A DNA stretch of 64,000 bases, taken from Providencia rettgeri (GTDB taxonomy: Bacteria; Pseudomonadota; Gammaproteobacteria; Enterobacterales; Enterobacteriaceae). The stretch spans positions 4,092,001-4,156,000 of the forward strand of contig NZ_CP163512.1 of the NCBI RefSeq assembly GCF_041075285.1. The letters are read 5' to 3'. The notes beneath the pieces are model-generated. The model was not told the DNA's origin, ran no database searches, and worked only from the letters and a program-made list of their open reading frames with translations. Positions 11,401-17,952 of the stretch are shown piece after piece. The position numbers were made by a program, and so were the translations under genes. Positions within the stretch are counted from its first letter, which is position 1; the number at the start of each line of letters is the position of its first letter.

Positions 11401-12381
11401 ATTTCAGGCAAAATAGAGATTGATACCCAAGCCCCGGATTTTATTAGTGACATTGCGAGTACGGCAGTTCAAGACCTGCAAGGGGCGGTGGTGACATCAG
11501 CCAATACACCGATCTTTAAAGGAACGACCGAGGCAGGCGCACTTGTGACGCTGTATATTGCTAATCAATATTATAAAACAACGGCAAATGCACAAGGCGA
11601 ATGGTACCTTGAGGTGACAGAACCGCTGCCAGATGGGACCCATAACTATCAACTTAGAGCGGAAGATGCCGTGGGGAATCAATCCCCCGAACAAGTTGGG
11701 CAGGTGATGGTAGATACCCAAGCCCCTGATTTAATTGGGGACATTGCGAGTACGGCAGTTCAAGACCTGCAAGGGGCGGTGGTGACATCAGCCAATACAC
11801 CGATTTTTAAGGGAACGACCGAGGCAGGCGCACTTGTGACGCTGTATATTGCTAATCAATATTATAAAACAACGGCAAATGCACAAGGCGAATGGCACCT
11901 TGAGGTGACAGAACCGCTGCCAGATGGAACCCATGACTATCAACTTAGAGCGGAAGATGCCGTGGGGAATCAATCTCCCGAACAAGTTGGGCAGGTGACG
12001 GTAGATACCCAAGCGCCTGCATTTATTACAACGTCTTTGAAAGCGTTAGTTAGATATGATTCGCCAGATAGTACGCTTATTTTTGATGGCCAAGCAGAAC
12101 CTGATTCGACGATTAATATTTATATTGATAACAAAAATTATGGTACGGCTAAATCGGATCCTCAAGGAAATTGGCAATTGAAGCTTGAAGATTATCAGGG
12201 AAAAGGGGACTTCCAATATACTGTTGAGATCCAAGACATAGTGGGGAATTCACATAAAATGGATGGCGTTATGTCAATTGAAAATCCTATCTTGCCGCAG
12301 AATGAAAATATGTCTATATCGGTTGCCGTGCAACCTATAGATATGACAGCTTTCTCAACGGTAGATGATATTCACTTTTGA
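5500..12381 (+). CDS. Giant type 1-secreted adhesin with Ig-like repeats (SiiE/BapA-like)
   Basis: 2293-residue secreted adhesin. There is no Sec signal peptide, consistent with a C-terminal type 1 secretion signal. Residues 1-95 form a globular/beta region, 97-150 a charged coiled coil (KLDELNKKNQELAKAIREL), 150-200 a Ser/Pro/Thr linker. From ~203 to ~2260 I count about 21 bacterial Ig-like domains of ~95 residues with recurring marks: S-D-T/S-G-x-x-G-D-N-I-T, P-x-F-T-G, A-D-x-x-G-x-W, and T-A-x-D-x-A-G-N. The N-terminal coiled coil followed by Ig domains is the SiiE plan, although SiiE is more than twice as long. Units at 6579-7179 and 7425-8025 are near-identical, as are 11436-11720 and 11727-12011. 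The first duplicated block is clearly GC-richer than its surroundings. It diverges from the secretion operon that presumably exports it. Confidence 0.9.
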   Translation: MTQLTETNNIIIKNYKVQGLDLIITKPNGEIDRITNGLADIILGEITLSTEKGVTISQDEVLSSITMNLGADAIYIKEQFTSEMVDVTEKEHNDEIEEKQLGEKLDELNKKNQELAKAIRELQSTNEEKEQQLNSSITKLNQAKSQINQQKKVDKIAEENNHAKVSSHGMTTPVPVISASTNSTSENPKAKPLTSAPKSQLFIQGKLSEDSDSGTAGDNTTNINMPMFTGMVSLDAKAHLVIAGSQYAITPNQEGNWSLTIPAALPDGIHEYQLIASRDADDSVTVHGQITVDSSIELPSISLDIHSDTGTVGDNITNQPHPTFTGKAEIGSTVTLQIGSQSLSTIASQQGLWRIALEDALPEGLSHYQVTATDIAGNHKTVDGTVTVKTTLPSAKAQLADRSGFLTNETTPTLTGQTDAKATVVVRVAGEQYSTTADDAGDWSLALTQPLADGHHLMNVTVTDMAGNSAVLAQSLLIDTVLPASEATLLASRDSGVIGDNITQHRQPTLTGQTKPQADITLEMAGATHNIRSNADGVWQFTVPQALQDGAYDYQVTVKDTAGNQSTTHGRVTIDSQVSHLSVDLDAASDTGEQGDSITNQLRPTFVGQAEAGSTLTLMVGAQSVSTTADRQGAWRVTVNDALPEGLSHYQVTATDIAGNHKTVDGTVTVKTTLPSAKAQLADRSGFLTNETTPTLTGQTDAKATVVVRVAGEQYSTTADDAGDWSLALTQPLADGHHLMNVTVTDMAGNSAVLAQSLLIDTVLPASEATLLASRDSGVIGDNITQHRQPTLTGQTKPQADITVEMAGATHNIRSNADGVWQFTVPQALQDGDYDYQVTVKDTAGNVSSKKCHFIVDSKVALTAGLDIASQSDTILDGVSTHLIRPQISGQADPDSKITAEFKGTTKTVYADKNGKWSLTFDINANIGKDNQYTVTAQDVAGNIETVSTHFNYYPSLTGSSDTPLPTLNVALDSLSDSGQVGDYITKNKAPKFVGTATKGTKISFVIDGKTYTTAADASSGQWEIVVEPLPEGNNNYQVTATNPISGKSVDVFGSVFIDAVGPSSTVELTPETDTGGKGNFITTHRQPVFTGQGEANCEVVLTLNNQSVSTKTDENGRWSLSLNKSLPGNFSGDFNVSIKDIADNVFERNGKLVIDNSIPKLSEIELVTPHRTSRNFKGLSINELMPSFKGKASANTEMSFSFNLNSKKYSFPIRDIDKEGNWSFSLPKGLLAKNKRYIIDDVAVKATSITGIEATQVFSKGIQVQDLVFNVTSEVAAESSMTGVNDPYLSASKAPKLQGSLTANYYYDEVVGYISIAGQEYRLMISGDGRREWSVQLPQDIQLIEGKNAYTLTFRDAYGSEFKHSSYVQVTDFNYWLDPDTDTGILGDNYTYHKHPVYKGTAEFGAKISARVNDEIHQIPVNEKGEWRFDVPTKGDGVYNIIFTQDNNGVIIGKQTLHIDSSSPIYHSYWLHLNDVHSEQSKVAKMNDPKIYFVYQSDVDRICVDVNGQEYKFGTPYRKFNGKSTELGGKIDLPNGEHLLKITAYNKAGNKLVHEQQVYVLGGDQGKNPPKIEFGINSFQKISAEQGQIAFNKNTIKLVGTTSAASTLEIKDLHGNVLGRTKANNEGEWAIALPAMTIPADIKQGESVILSISAKDLINRETQFNFNLVYDNTPPLITAELDHVICSGNQINTNQPKFTGKTDEYAEVILKINGQEYSTNADSKGDWSLTIPENHQLDEGKYDYHIAAKNLLGIMSEKNIEGAIIVKTEPTIIGGIDESSDSGIKGDNLTHVQTPKIIGITEPNAKVRIVFDDNVADTYETLSDPQGNWSIDVTSALNEGEHHYLIIVDDVIQQIHGEKKGSLVIDTIAPNSLIGGVTDDSSVAVKDNLLTQVTTPTFSGRSEPFARILLGISATTHSDLRSESIIADKNGNWKFTVPTANALQDGEYHYFILSEDEAGNCDINSVISGKIEIDTQAPDFISDIASTAVQDLQGAVVTSANTPIFKGTTEAGALVTLYIANQYYKTTANAQGEWYLEVTEPLPDGTHNYQLRAEDAVGNQSPEQVGQVMVDTQAPDLIGDIASTAVQDLQGAVVTSANTPIFKGTTEAGALVTLYIANQYYKTTANAQGEWHLEVTEPLPDGTHDYQLRAEDAVGNQSPEQVGQVTVDTQAPAFITTSLKALVRYDSPDSTLIFDGQAEPDSTINIYIDNKNYGTAKSDPQGNWQLKLEDYQGKGDFQYTVEIQDIVGNSHKMDGVMSIENPILPQNENMSISVAVQPIDMTAFSTVDDIHF
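6579..7179 (+). repeat. Long intragenic repeat, copy 1 (offset 846 bp)
   Basis: About 600 bp that recurs at 7425-8025 with roughly six base differences (for example ggc/ggt in GCTGGC-AACC, cta/gta changing Leu to Val, gct/gat changing Ala to Asp). The shift of 846 bp equals 282 codons, three Ig-like domains, so the reading frame is kept. The flanking domain (6410-6578 against 7256-7424) matches at protein level but not closely in DNA. Confidence 0.93.
7425..8025 (+). repeat. Long intragenic repeat, copy 2
   Basis: Second copy of the 6579-7179 unit, ~99% identical over ~600 bp. The near-identity is much higher than that among other Ig domains of the protein, so the duplication or gene conversion is recent. 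Confidence 0.93.
11436..11720 (+). repeat. Intragenic 291-bp tandem repeat, copy 1
   Basis: One Ig-like domain (97 codons), beginning at the GATTTTATTAGTGACATTGC region, repeated directly at 11727-12011 with only a few substitutions (for example tac/cac changing Tyr to His, aac/gac, atg/acg). Confidence 0.9.
11727..12011 (+). repeat. Intragenic 291-bp tandem repeat, copy 2
   Basis: Direct tandem copy of the domain at 11436-11720, in frame, near-identical in DNA. A likely hotspot for change in domain number by slippage or recombination. Confidence 0.9.
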
Positions 12382-12393
12382 TGTTAAAAATAA

Positions 12394-12415
12394 ATCCCTC
12401 CTAAAGAGGAGGGAT
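12394..12415. terminator. Hairpin after the adhesin gene
   Basis: Perfect 9-bp stem ATCCCTCCT / AGGAGGGAT with a 4-nt loop, 12 bp after the adhesin stop. The same stem recurs at 12557-12578. No strong T-run follows, so it may act as a transcript-end stabiliser or as part of a repeat element rather than as a strict intrinsic terminator. Confidence 0.6.
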
Positions 12416-12499
12416 CAGACTGCTGACAAACATAAAATGTTTGGCGGTAGGGTGGATAGGTTTTAAAAATAAACCAGGAAAATCAATGTATTGATTTTC

Positions 12500-12578
12500 G
12501 CCTAATAACACAAAGTGGGAAAAACCACGCTTTTATCCCACTTTGTCAACAACCTCATCCCTCCTAAAAAGGAGGGAT
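12500..12578 (-). repeat. Hairpin-linked dispersed intergenic repeat, copy A
   Basis: Read on the minus strand: a 9-bp hairpin (12557-12578, ATCCCTCCT stem) runs directly into GAGGTTGTTGACAAAG and a ~57-nt core (12500-12556). The core contains its own stem CAAAGTGGGA / TCCCACTTTG (12511-12520 with 12536-12545). A related core with a differently sequenced but equally paired leading hairpin lies at 47252-47324. Both copies are between convergent genes. Confidence 0.65.
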
Positions 12579-12595
12579 GGTGAAAACAAGAAAGC

Positions 12596-13408
12596 TTACA
12601 CAAAAGAGGGGGATTGGTTATGGTGGTAGTTTTTAAAAGTTGATATAAAGAACGGAATATCATCATAACCGACTTCCTGTGCGATAAGTGTCATAGGCAT
12701 ATTATTTGCTTTTGATAATATCATTGCTTTATTCATTCGCGATTGTAGACTGATCTTAGAAAAACAAGTGTGTTCGTCAGCAAGACGACGCTTTAGTGTT
12801 GATGCACTCATATGAAGTTGTTTCGCGATGGAATCCAAAGAGCAACATTGCTTTCCAATGTTATGAAAAATCAAATTATATACTTTATCTTTTATCGATA
12901 CATTTATTGATGAGTAGAGTGTCTGAATGAAGCCTTCCGTGAATAAAAAAAAGGACAAAATAAAATTTAAGTAAATTTTGATGTTATGTTCATCAGTGGG
13001 GGCAGATACTTCATTCTTAGTCGACTGGAACACGATTTCAATCATTGGGTTTTTGTGAAAATCAGTAAAACAGATTTGATTATTTACTGTGTTTTTTTGT
13101 CTATCAATCAATAATGATGCATGTTGCAGGTAAAAATCTTTCAACATTTGGCCACAAAGGGGGATCACATCAACTTCAGGACGGTGATAGCTACCATTAT
13201 TGCAAATTTCAATCGATTTACCTTTAGGAAGAAAACAGATGGTTGAGGGCGTTAGTGCTTGCCATTCTCCCTTTTCGAACCGTATCTTAATGTCGCTTGT
13301 GCCGACTTTTAGTAACAGAGGATCTGTTAGATAAAAGCGACGTTTTGTGGTGCTAGGTAAGCCGCTAATATAAGAGTAGAATGTTTCTTCACAAAAATTC
13401 GTTGACAT
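12596..13408 (-). CDS. AraC-family transcriptional regulator
   Basis: 270-residue regulator. The C-terminal ~100 residues hold the two helix-turn-helix units of the AraC/XylS family: LDSIAKQLHMSASTLKRRLADE (read in pieces, ~191-212) and PMTLIAQEVGYDDIPFFISTFK (~238-259), ending in the usual F-K-x-Y/H-x-x-x-S-P-x-x-F/Y-R-like tail (NYHHNQSPSFV). The N-terminal 180 residues are an effector or dimerisation part that I cannot assign. The gene is convergent with the adhesin gene and transcribed alone. Control of the adjacent adhesin locus is plausible but unproven. Confidence 0.85.
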   Translation of the reverse strand: MSTNFCEETFYSYISGLPSTTKRRFYLTDPLLLKVGTSDIKIRFEKGEWQALTPSTICFLPKGKSIEICNNGSYHRPEVDVIPLCGQMLKDFYLQHASLLIDRQKNTVNNQICFTDFHKNPMIEIVFQSTKNEVSAPTDEHNIKIYLNFILSFFLFTEGFIQTLYSSINVSIKDKVYNLIFHNIGKQCCSLDSIAKQLHMSASTLKRRLADEHTCFSKISLQSRMNKAMILSKANNMPMTLIAQEVGYDDIPFFISTFKNYHHNQSPSFV

Positions 13409-13845
13409 AAAATAAACCTAAAAAGCATTACTTTCAATAATCAGCTATCGAGTTCGTTTGCTTGGGAACTCTATTGGCTTTTATTCGTTAATAGACACAT
13501 AGTTAAAATTCATTGGTTTCATCGGTTATTAATAATGACTGAACATAAAAATGTGTTATTTATAAAATGAAGGTGGATATTAGTTTTATGTCATGGAGGG
13601 TTATTTAGTTAACTGTCGTTATTTTTTATGTTTGGTAAGCTGTAAAATAAAGTCAAAGTGATTCGGGAATTATCTTTTTTTTATGTGTATATGGCTGTTT
13701 TATTTAATTTTTTAGATTGGGAGTATTTTGGAATGGAAACGGAATCTAACAGAAAGCAGCAGCAGTCAGAATAAATCCAATTTTGAATACGAAAAAGCAG
13801 GACGTTAATCCTGCTTTTGGCTAATGTGAGTAAATAAAGAAAACC
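13409..13845. other. Gene-free stretch between the pat operon and the araC-type gene
   Basis: 437 bp of AT-rich DNA without a supportable gene. It should hold the promoter of the araC-type gene and contains the pat operon terminator (13793-13818). Nothing else is visible. Confidence 0.6.
13793..13818 (-). terminator. Intrinsic terminator of the peptidoglycan O-acetylation operon
   Basis: Stem AAAAGCAGGA / TCCTGCTTTT with a 6-nt loop, 28 bp after the stop of the leftward SGNH gene. The run of T on the minus strand makes it a standard rho-independent terminator. Confidence 0.85.
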
Positions 13846-15072
13846 TTAATTTAATATCTGACTCAATTGATTGTATAAGCCTTGTGCGCTCTTTTTGTAA
13901 CCTTCAACAGATAAATGCACATTATCGGGGCGCGCTAAGTCTTGTGCAGCCCACGAACGAATTGAGCATGGTCCTCCCATAAAGGCTTGCCAGTCCCAAA
14001 ACAGTGTGTTTTCTTGTGCGGCGACAGCTTTTTGAATTTGAATGACACTCATTAGATTAACGGGCATCTGTGCTTGACAGCTTGCTGCATCACTAAATTT
14101 CAGTGAGTCATTTGGGCCAACTAAGAGGATCACGCTATTTGGCATTTGTTGGCGGATCAAACGAATTTTTCCGCGTAAGTTCTGCTCATAGGCGGCTAAA
14201 TCTAGCGTATCGTTGAACGCTTCGTTGGTGCCATAGGCCAAAATCACCATATCAGGGGACATCTGTGCTAATGTTTCGCTCCACTGTGGCTGCCATTTAT
14301 CAACCATCGTTAAGGTTGCACCATTGATCCCTAGCGCAGACACCATCACCCCCGGTTTTGTTGAGCGTACTAACCAGCCCCCGATTTTCAGGTTGTTATC
14401 TTTACTCATTGAAACCTGTGCGGGTAACTGTGTGTTGACTGGTGTTGAGAAACGCCACTGGTTCCCTGTTGCTGGTAATGCCACGTTTGGGGAAGCTGCA
14501 GGGGTGACACGCATTTGTGAATCACTCCCACCTTGATATAGCGCTTGCAACTGGTAAGCACCCAGCGCAGGTTGTAATGGCTTTAATAGTACGTTGCTAT
14601 TAGCGGCTTGCGGTACTGCAATAAAGCCGCCTAGTGGGTAATCAAAGCGTTCATCTTTACGGCTTGAAAATAGCGACCACTCTTTTTTCTCACTCATGCG
14701 GTTGATGGTTGCTGTGCGTTGCCCCGGTACTGAAATTGGCGGTATAAAGCCGGGGCCTGCATCACCATAGCGTTGTTGAAATAAGGTTCTTAAATTGCCA
14801 CTGAAAAAATCCGCAGCAGTGTGAGAGTCACCAATTTGGACAATATGGACTTGTTGATTACCTTGGTGCAACTTATTGGCAAATTGGCGTAAGTTAGGTT
14901 CCGCGTTGTTTATCAATTGCCCACGCTCAACCGGGCCCTGACCTTTAGGCAAGCTTGGTGTATGCGTTTTGTCTGATGTGTTCTGGCAAGACAATAAGCC
15001 CAATGATAGCAGCGCAATAACGCTACCAGCCAAAATTTTGGACTTAACTTGACGCAGGTTGTTCAGTTTCAT
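13846..15072 (-). CDS. ape1: SGNH-family O-acetylpeptidoglycan esterase, lipoprotein (Ape1-like)
   Basis: Predicted periplasmic lipoprotein that removes O-acetyl groups from MurNAc. The ATG at 15072 is chosen over the TTG at 15096: it gives a clean lipoprotein signal (SVIALLSLGLLSC, Cys29) and has AAGGA five bases upstream. The product is 408 residues. The catalytic Ser is in IGDSHTAADF (Ser83), an Asn block is in LAYGTNEAF, and the Asp/His pair is in DNVHLSVEGY near the end. It follows the DUF459 gene with a 29-bp overlap. Family knowledge: Ape1 esterases are encoded with PatA/PatB in Gram-negatives that O-acetylate peptidoglycan. Esterase activity is inferred. Confidence 0.8.
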   Translation of the reverse strand: MKLNNLRQVKSKILAGSVIALLSLGLLSCQNTSDKTHTPSLPKGQGPVERGQLINNAEPNLRQFANKLHQGNQQVHIVQIGDSHTAADFFSGNLRTLFQQRYGDAGPGFIPPISVPGQRTATINRMSEKKEWSLFSSRKDERFDYPLGGFIAVPQAANSNVLLKPLQPALGAYQLQALYQGGSDSQMRVTPAASPNVALPATGNQWRFSTPVNTQLPAQVSMSKDNNLKIGGWLVRSTKPGVMVSALGINGATLTMVDKWQPQWSETLAQMSPDMVILAYGTNEAFNDTLDLAAYEQNLRGKIRLIRQQMPNSVILLVGPNDSLKFSDAASCQAQMPVNLMSVIQIQKAVAAQENTLFWDWQAFMGGPCSIRSWAAQDLARPDNVHLSVEGYKKSAQGLYNQLSQILN

Positions 15073-16210
15073 GAGGTTCCTTTTCTTCCTCGACAAAGTG
15101 GATCAGTGAGAACACTTTTTCTGCAATAATTTGCTGACCTTTCCCGCTGAAGTGAATACCATCACCACTTCGTAATTTAATTGTGCTGCTTTCATCGCCT
15201 ATATAGTCAGAGTAGGTGTCGCCTTTATATTTAAAGACGTCATTGACGGAGAAGTAGATTTCACCGTTGTTCTCGACTTCGGATTGGTAGAGGCTTCGTA
15301 AGAATTTCATACCATCGGATAGCGTATTTTTACGCATATTAGGGGGACCAACCCAAATAACATCAACATTGTGCTGGCGAGCGGTGGATATTATATCATT
15401 AATCCGCTCACGGTAAATGTTTTCCCACTCTTCACTCTTAAATTTGATGTATTTATAACCGGTTTGTGGCGGCATATCCCACGGATCATTTGGCCCTAAA
15501 AACACCACTAACACTTTAATATTAGGATTGTCATTCAATGCCTTGGCAATGGTTTGTGGCCAGTTAAAAAAACGCGGATAAGCAAGACCAGTACTTTGCT
15601 TACTTAAATTGATACTGTCGATATTATACTTTTTTAGCAGCATGTTTTTAACGTGAGGGGCGACACCTTGCATCATTGAGTCACCCGCAAATAAAACTTG
15701 CTGGCCTTTTTCAATGTTAGCGATATGTTTTGCAACAATAGGCTGATTATTTTTGACGGTAAAGCCGCCAAAATTAACGCTTTTTAGTTTTTCTCTTGCT
15801 TGAGGGCGCTTCAATAATTCAGGGAAAGTGACAGATAAGCTTTCTGCTGGATAAGTATAGCCATGAAGAAAGCGCAGACCCACTTGGAAATCCGCGGGGA
15901 AAACGCGTTTTTTACCTTGGTTTTCCAGTGCAAACTGTGCGGTTTCTTTCTCTTCTTGTGCTTTTTGCCCTGAGGCATGGTAAACAAATATCGAGCCAGC
16001 TTCTAACACACCATCGTGTAAATAGGCACCATAATCCCAGATAGGTTGCCCCGCCATTTTCGCCCATGGTGTATCTTGATGGTATTTTTGCTGCCAGAAA
16101 CGCTCTAGAGAGCCTTGGTTTAGCCAAATCAATAACAGCCCTGTCACTAAAACAATGAATAGCACCTGAAGCATTTTAGCGAGGTTTTTTTTAAACTCAG
16201 AAGTTAGCAT
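15044..16210 (-). CDS. patB: DUF459/SGNH peptidoglycan O-acetyltransferase (PatB-like)
   Basis: 388-residue membrane-anchored periplasmic protein. It has one TM segment at ~12-31, then an SGNH domain with block I FAGDSMMQG (Ser178), block III FLGPNDPWD and the catalytic D-x-x-H in SGDGIHFSGKG (Asp350, His353). This is the DUF459 arrangement of PatB, which transfers acetate to MurNAc after PatA moves it across the inner membrane. Its start overlaps the stop of the MBOAT gene by 14 nt, so the two are translationally coupled. An alternative is an AlgJ/AlgX-like exopolysaccharide acetylase, but no polysaccharide genes are present. Confidence 0.82.
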   Translation of the reverse strand: MLTSEFKKNLAKMLQVLFIVLVTGLLLIWLNQGSLERFWQQKYHQDTPWAKMAGQPIWDYGAYLHDGVLEAGSIFVYHASGQKAQEEKETAQFALENQGKKRVFPADFQVGLRFLHGYTYPAESLSVTFPELLKRPQAREKLKSVNFGGFTVKNNQPIVAKHIANIEKGQQVLFAGDSMMQGVAPHVKNMLLKKYNIDSINLSKQSTGLAYPRFFNWPQTIAKALNDNPNIKVLVVFLGPNDPWDMPPQTGYKYIKFKSEEWENIYRERINDIISTARQHNVDVIWVGPPNMRKNTLSDGMKFLRSLYQSEVENNGEIYFSVNDVFKYKGDTYSDYIGDESSTIKLRSGDGIHFSGKGQQIIAEKVFSLIHFVEEEKEPHETEQPASS

Positions 16211-17615
16211 AAATGAACCCCGGCATTCCTGAAGGCGAAAGCATAAACATAATGGTTAAAATAATGGCTAAGGGAATAGGATAATAATACCAAGGTACAT
16301 TTTGATAGCGTTGCGCGACAACATGGTAGCCTTGCACAAAATATGGGTAGGCAAGCAATAAAACCCAAAAGGCAATGAGCAAACCGAGGCTGGCTTGAAT
16401 AGAAGCAATGAAACCCGGTGCAATGATTTGATTAAGCATTGATATTGCATCATCAAAGGATTGGCTACGGAAAAAGATCCACGCAAAGCAAACGAAATGG
16501 AAGGTGATTATGCGTGAAATCCAAGTCGATAGGGTTTTATTAGGAATGATTTTTTCCCAGCCCAATTTTTCCATGCACAACATCTTAAGGTTGAGTAACA
16601 CAATGCCTAGACCATGGATAGCACCCCACACCACAAATGTCATCGCTGCCCCATGCCAAAGACCTGAAATAACCATGGCAAGGAATACGTTAGTATTCAT
16701 TCGGCTAAAGCCTTTACGGTTCCCACCAAGAGGTATGTATATATAATCGCGAATAAAGGTGGATAGACTAATATGCCAGCGTGCCCAGAACTCTTTTAAA
16801 TTGGCAGCTAAATAAGGAGCATTAAAGTTAACAGGTACTCTAAATCCTAATAATAAAGCAATCCCCGTCACAAGGTTGGTATAACCTGAAAAGTTAAAAT
16901 AGATATTCCAAGCATAGGCATAGGTGGCAATGAGGATCTCACCAGCATGATAACCAACTGGGGCATCAAAAACAGGGTTAACAAAGTTTTCAGATAAATA
17001 GGAGCTAAATAAAAACAGTTTTACTAACGCTAATGAAATTAAGAGGATAGCTTTACGGCTATCTAAAATCGAGCGAGTTTCAGCTTGAATTTGGGGAAGA
17101 AAGTTTTTGGCGCGGTTAATCGGGCCAGCAACGATGCTTGGAAAAAATGCAAGATATAGTGTTACATCAAAAAAATCAGCTTTGGGGATCTCTTTGCGAC
17201 ACACGGAAACCGTATAACTGACGGAATGGAAGGCATAGAAAGACAGGCCCAGAGGTGCCAGTATTTCTAAAATAGGGAGTCCAACATTAAAGCCAAATTT
17301 ATCTAATGTCTGTTGGATGCTTTCTTGAAAGAAAGAATAATATTTGAAGTAAGTAAAACACCCAATAATACCAGTGGCTAGAATGATATAGATCCAGCGA
17401 TTGGCAAGCCAGTTCGTTACCCAGTTAGTTAATAGATAGATAAAAAGGGTATAGCCAAACAAAAGATAAGCAAATTCAGGATTAAAAGAATAAACAAAAA
17501 AGTAGCTGGCAGTAATTAATAGACCATTTTGTAGTTTTGCACTGGGTTGACAGCCCCAATAAATAAGAAAAAAAATTAAAAAAGAGCCAAGAAACTCAAA
17601 TGAGAAGAAATTCAT
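16197..17615 (-). CDS. patA: MBOAT acetyl transporter, peptidoglycan O-acetylation (PatA-like)
   Basis: 472-residue polytopic protein of the membrane-bound O-acyltransferase family (AlgI/DltB/PatA type), with 10-12 predicted TM segments. Family marks include FSGYTNLVTGIALLLGF, NFNAPYLAANLKEFWARWHISLS and the histidine motif SGLWHGAAMTFVVWG with the invariant His, followed by a second GAIHG. It is the first gene of the three-gene leftward unit. It probably brings acetyl groups to the periplasm for the DUF459 protein. Spacing and the overlap with the next gene support one operon. Confidence 0.88.
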   Translation of the reverse strand: MNFFSFEFLGSFLIFFLIYWGCQPSAKLQNGLLITASYFFVYSFNPEFAYLLFGYTLFIYLLTNWVTNWLANRWIYIILATGIIGCFTYFKYYSFFQESIQQTLDKFGFNVGLPILEILAPLGLSFYAFHSVSYTVSVCRKEIPKADFFDVTLYLAFFPSIVAGPINRAKNFLPQIQAETRSILDSRKAILLISLALVKLFLFSSYLSENFVNPVFDAPVGYHAGEILIATYAYAWNIYFNFSGYTNLVTGIALLLGFRVPVNFNAPYLAANLKEFWARWHISLSTFIRDYIYIPLGGNRKGFSRMNTNVFLAMVISGLWHGAAMTFVVWGAIHGLGIVLLNLKMLCMEKLGWEKIIPNKTLSTWISRIITFHFVCFAWIFFRSQSFDDAISMLNQIIAPGFIASIQASLGLLIAFWVLLLAYPYFVQGYHVVAQRYQNVPWYYYPIPLAIILTIMFMLSPSGMPGFIYANF

Positions 17616-17696
17616 ATTAGACTCAAGGATGTTAATTATTTTGGTAGAAGATGAGCATATAATATTTGATCTCTTTTTCTATGCAATCAGAATATT

Positions 17697-17816
17697 GCTC
17701 GTCATATTTTGAATGGTGGCTTTGTTGGCTGCATTCAGCAACCCTATTCACATACTTATGTATGCGCACCTAATATAGTCCCTCTTGTCGCCTCGCCCCC
17801 AATCGAACTATTTAGA
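17697..17816 (-). repeat. ERIC (IRU) element, divergent copy
   Basis: About 120 bp that follows the 127-bp enterobacterial repetitive intergenic consensus when read as its complement. It begins with the GTCATATTT end, then GTTGGCTGC-TTC, the central CACATACTTATGTATG palindrome-like core, then TTGTCGCC and AATCGAACTATTTAG at the far end. Several internal positions differ from the consensus. Confidence 0.75.
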
Positions 17817-17893
17817 ACAATGGAGTGAATCTAAAATAACGAATAAAAAATAAATTGATTGAATGAGTTAAGTCATTTCAACGCGATTTGTGA

Positions 17894-17926
17894 AAAAAAA
17901 ATCCACTCAACAAAGTGGATTTTTTA
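17894..17926. terminator. Bidirectional terminator after bax
   Basis: AAAAATCCACT / AGTGGATTTTT stem around a 7-nt loop (CAACAAA region), flanked by A- and T-runs, 27 bp beyond the bax stop. Confidence 0.88.
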
Positions 17927-17952
17927 TGTCTTGTACCTGGTGATACAAAAAT

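Larger units (their letters stand above)
17616..17952. other. Intergenic region with ERIC element between bax and patA
   Basis: 337 bp. It contains the ERIC-like element (17697-17816), the bax terminator (17894-17926) and presumably the patA promoter. No gene seen. Confidence 0.6.
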
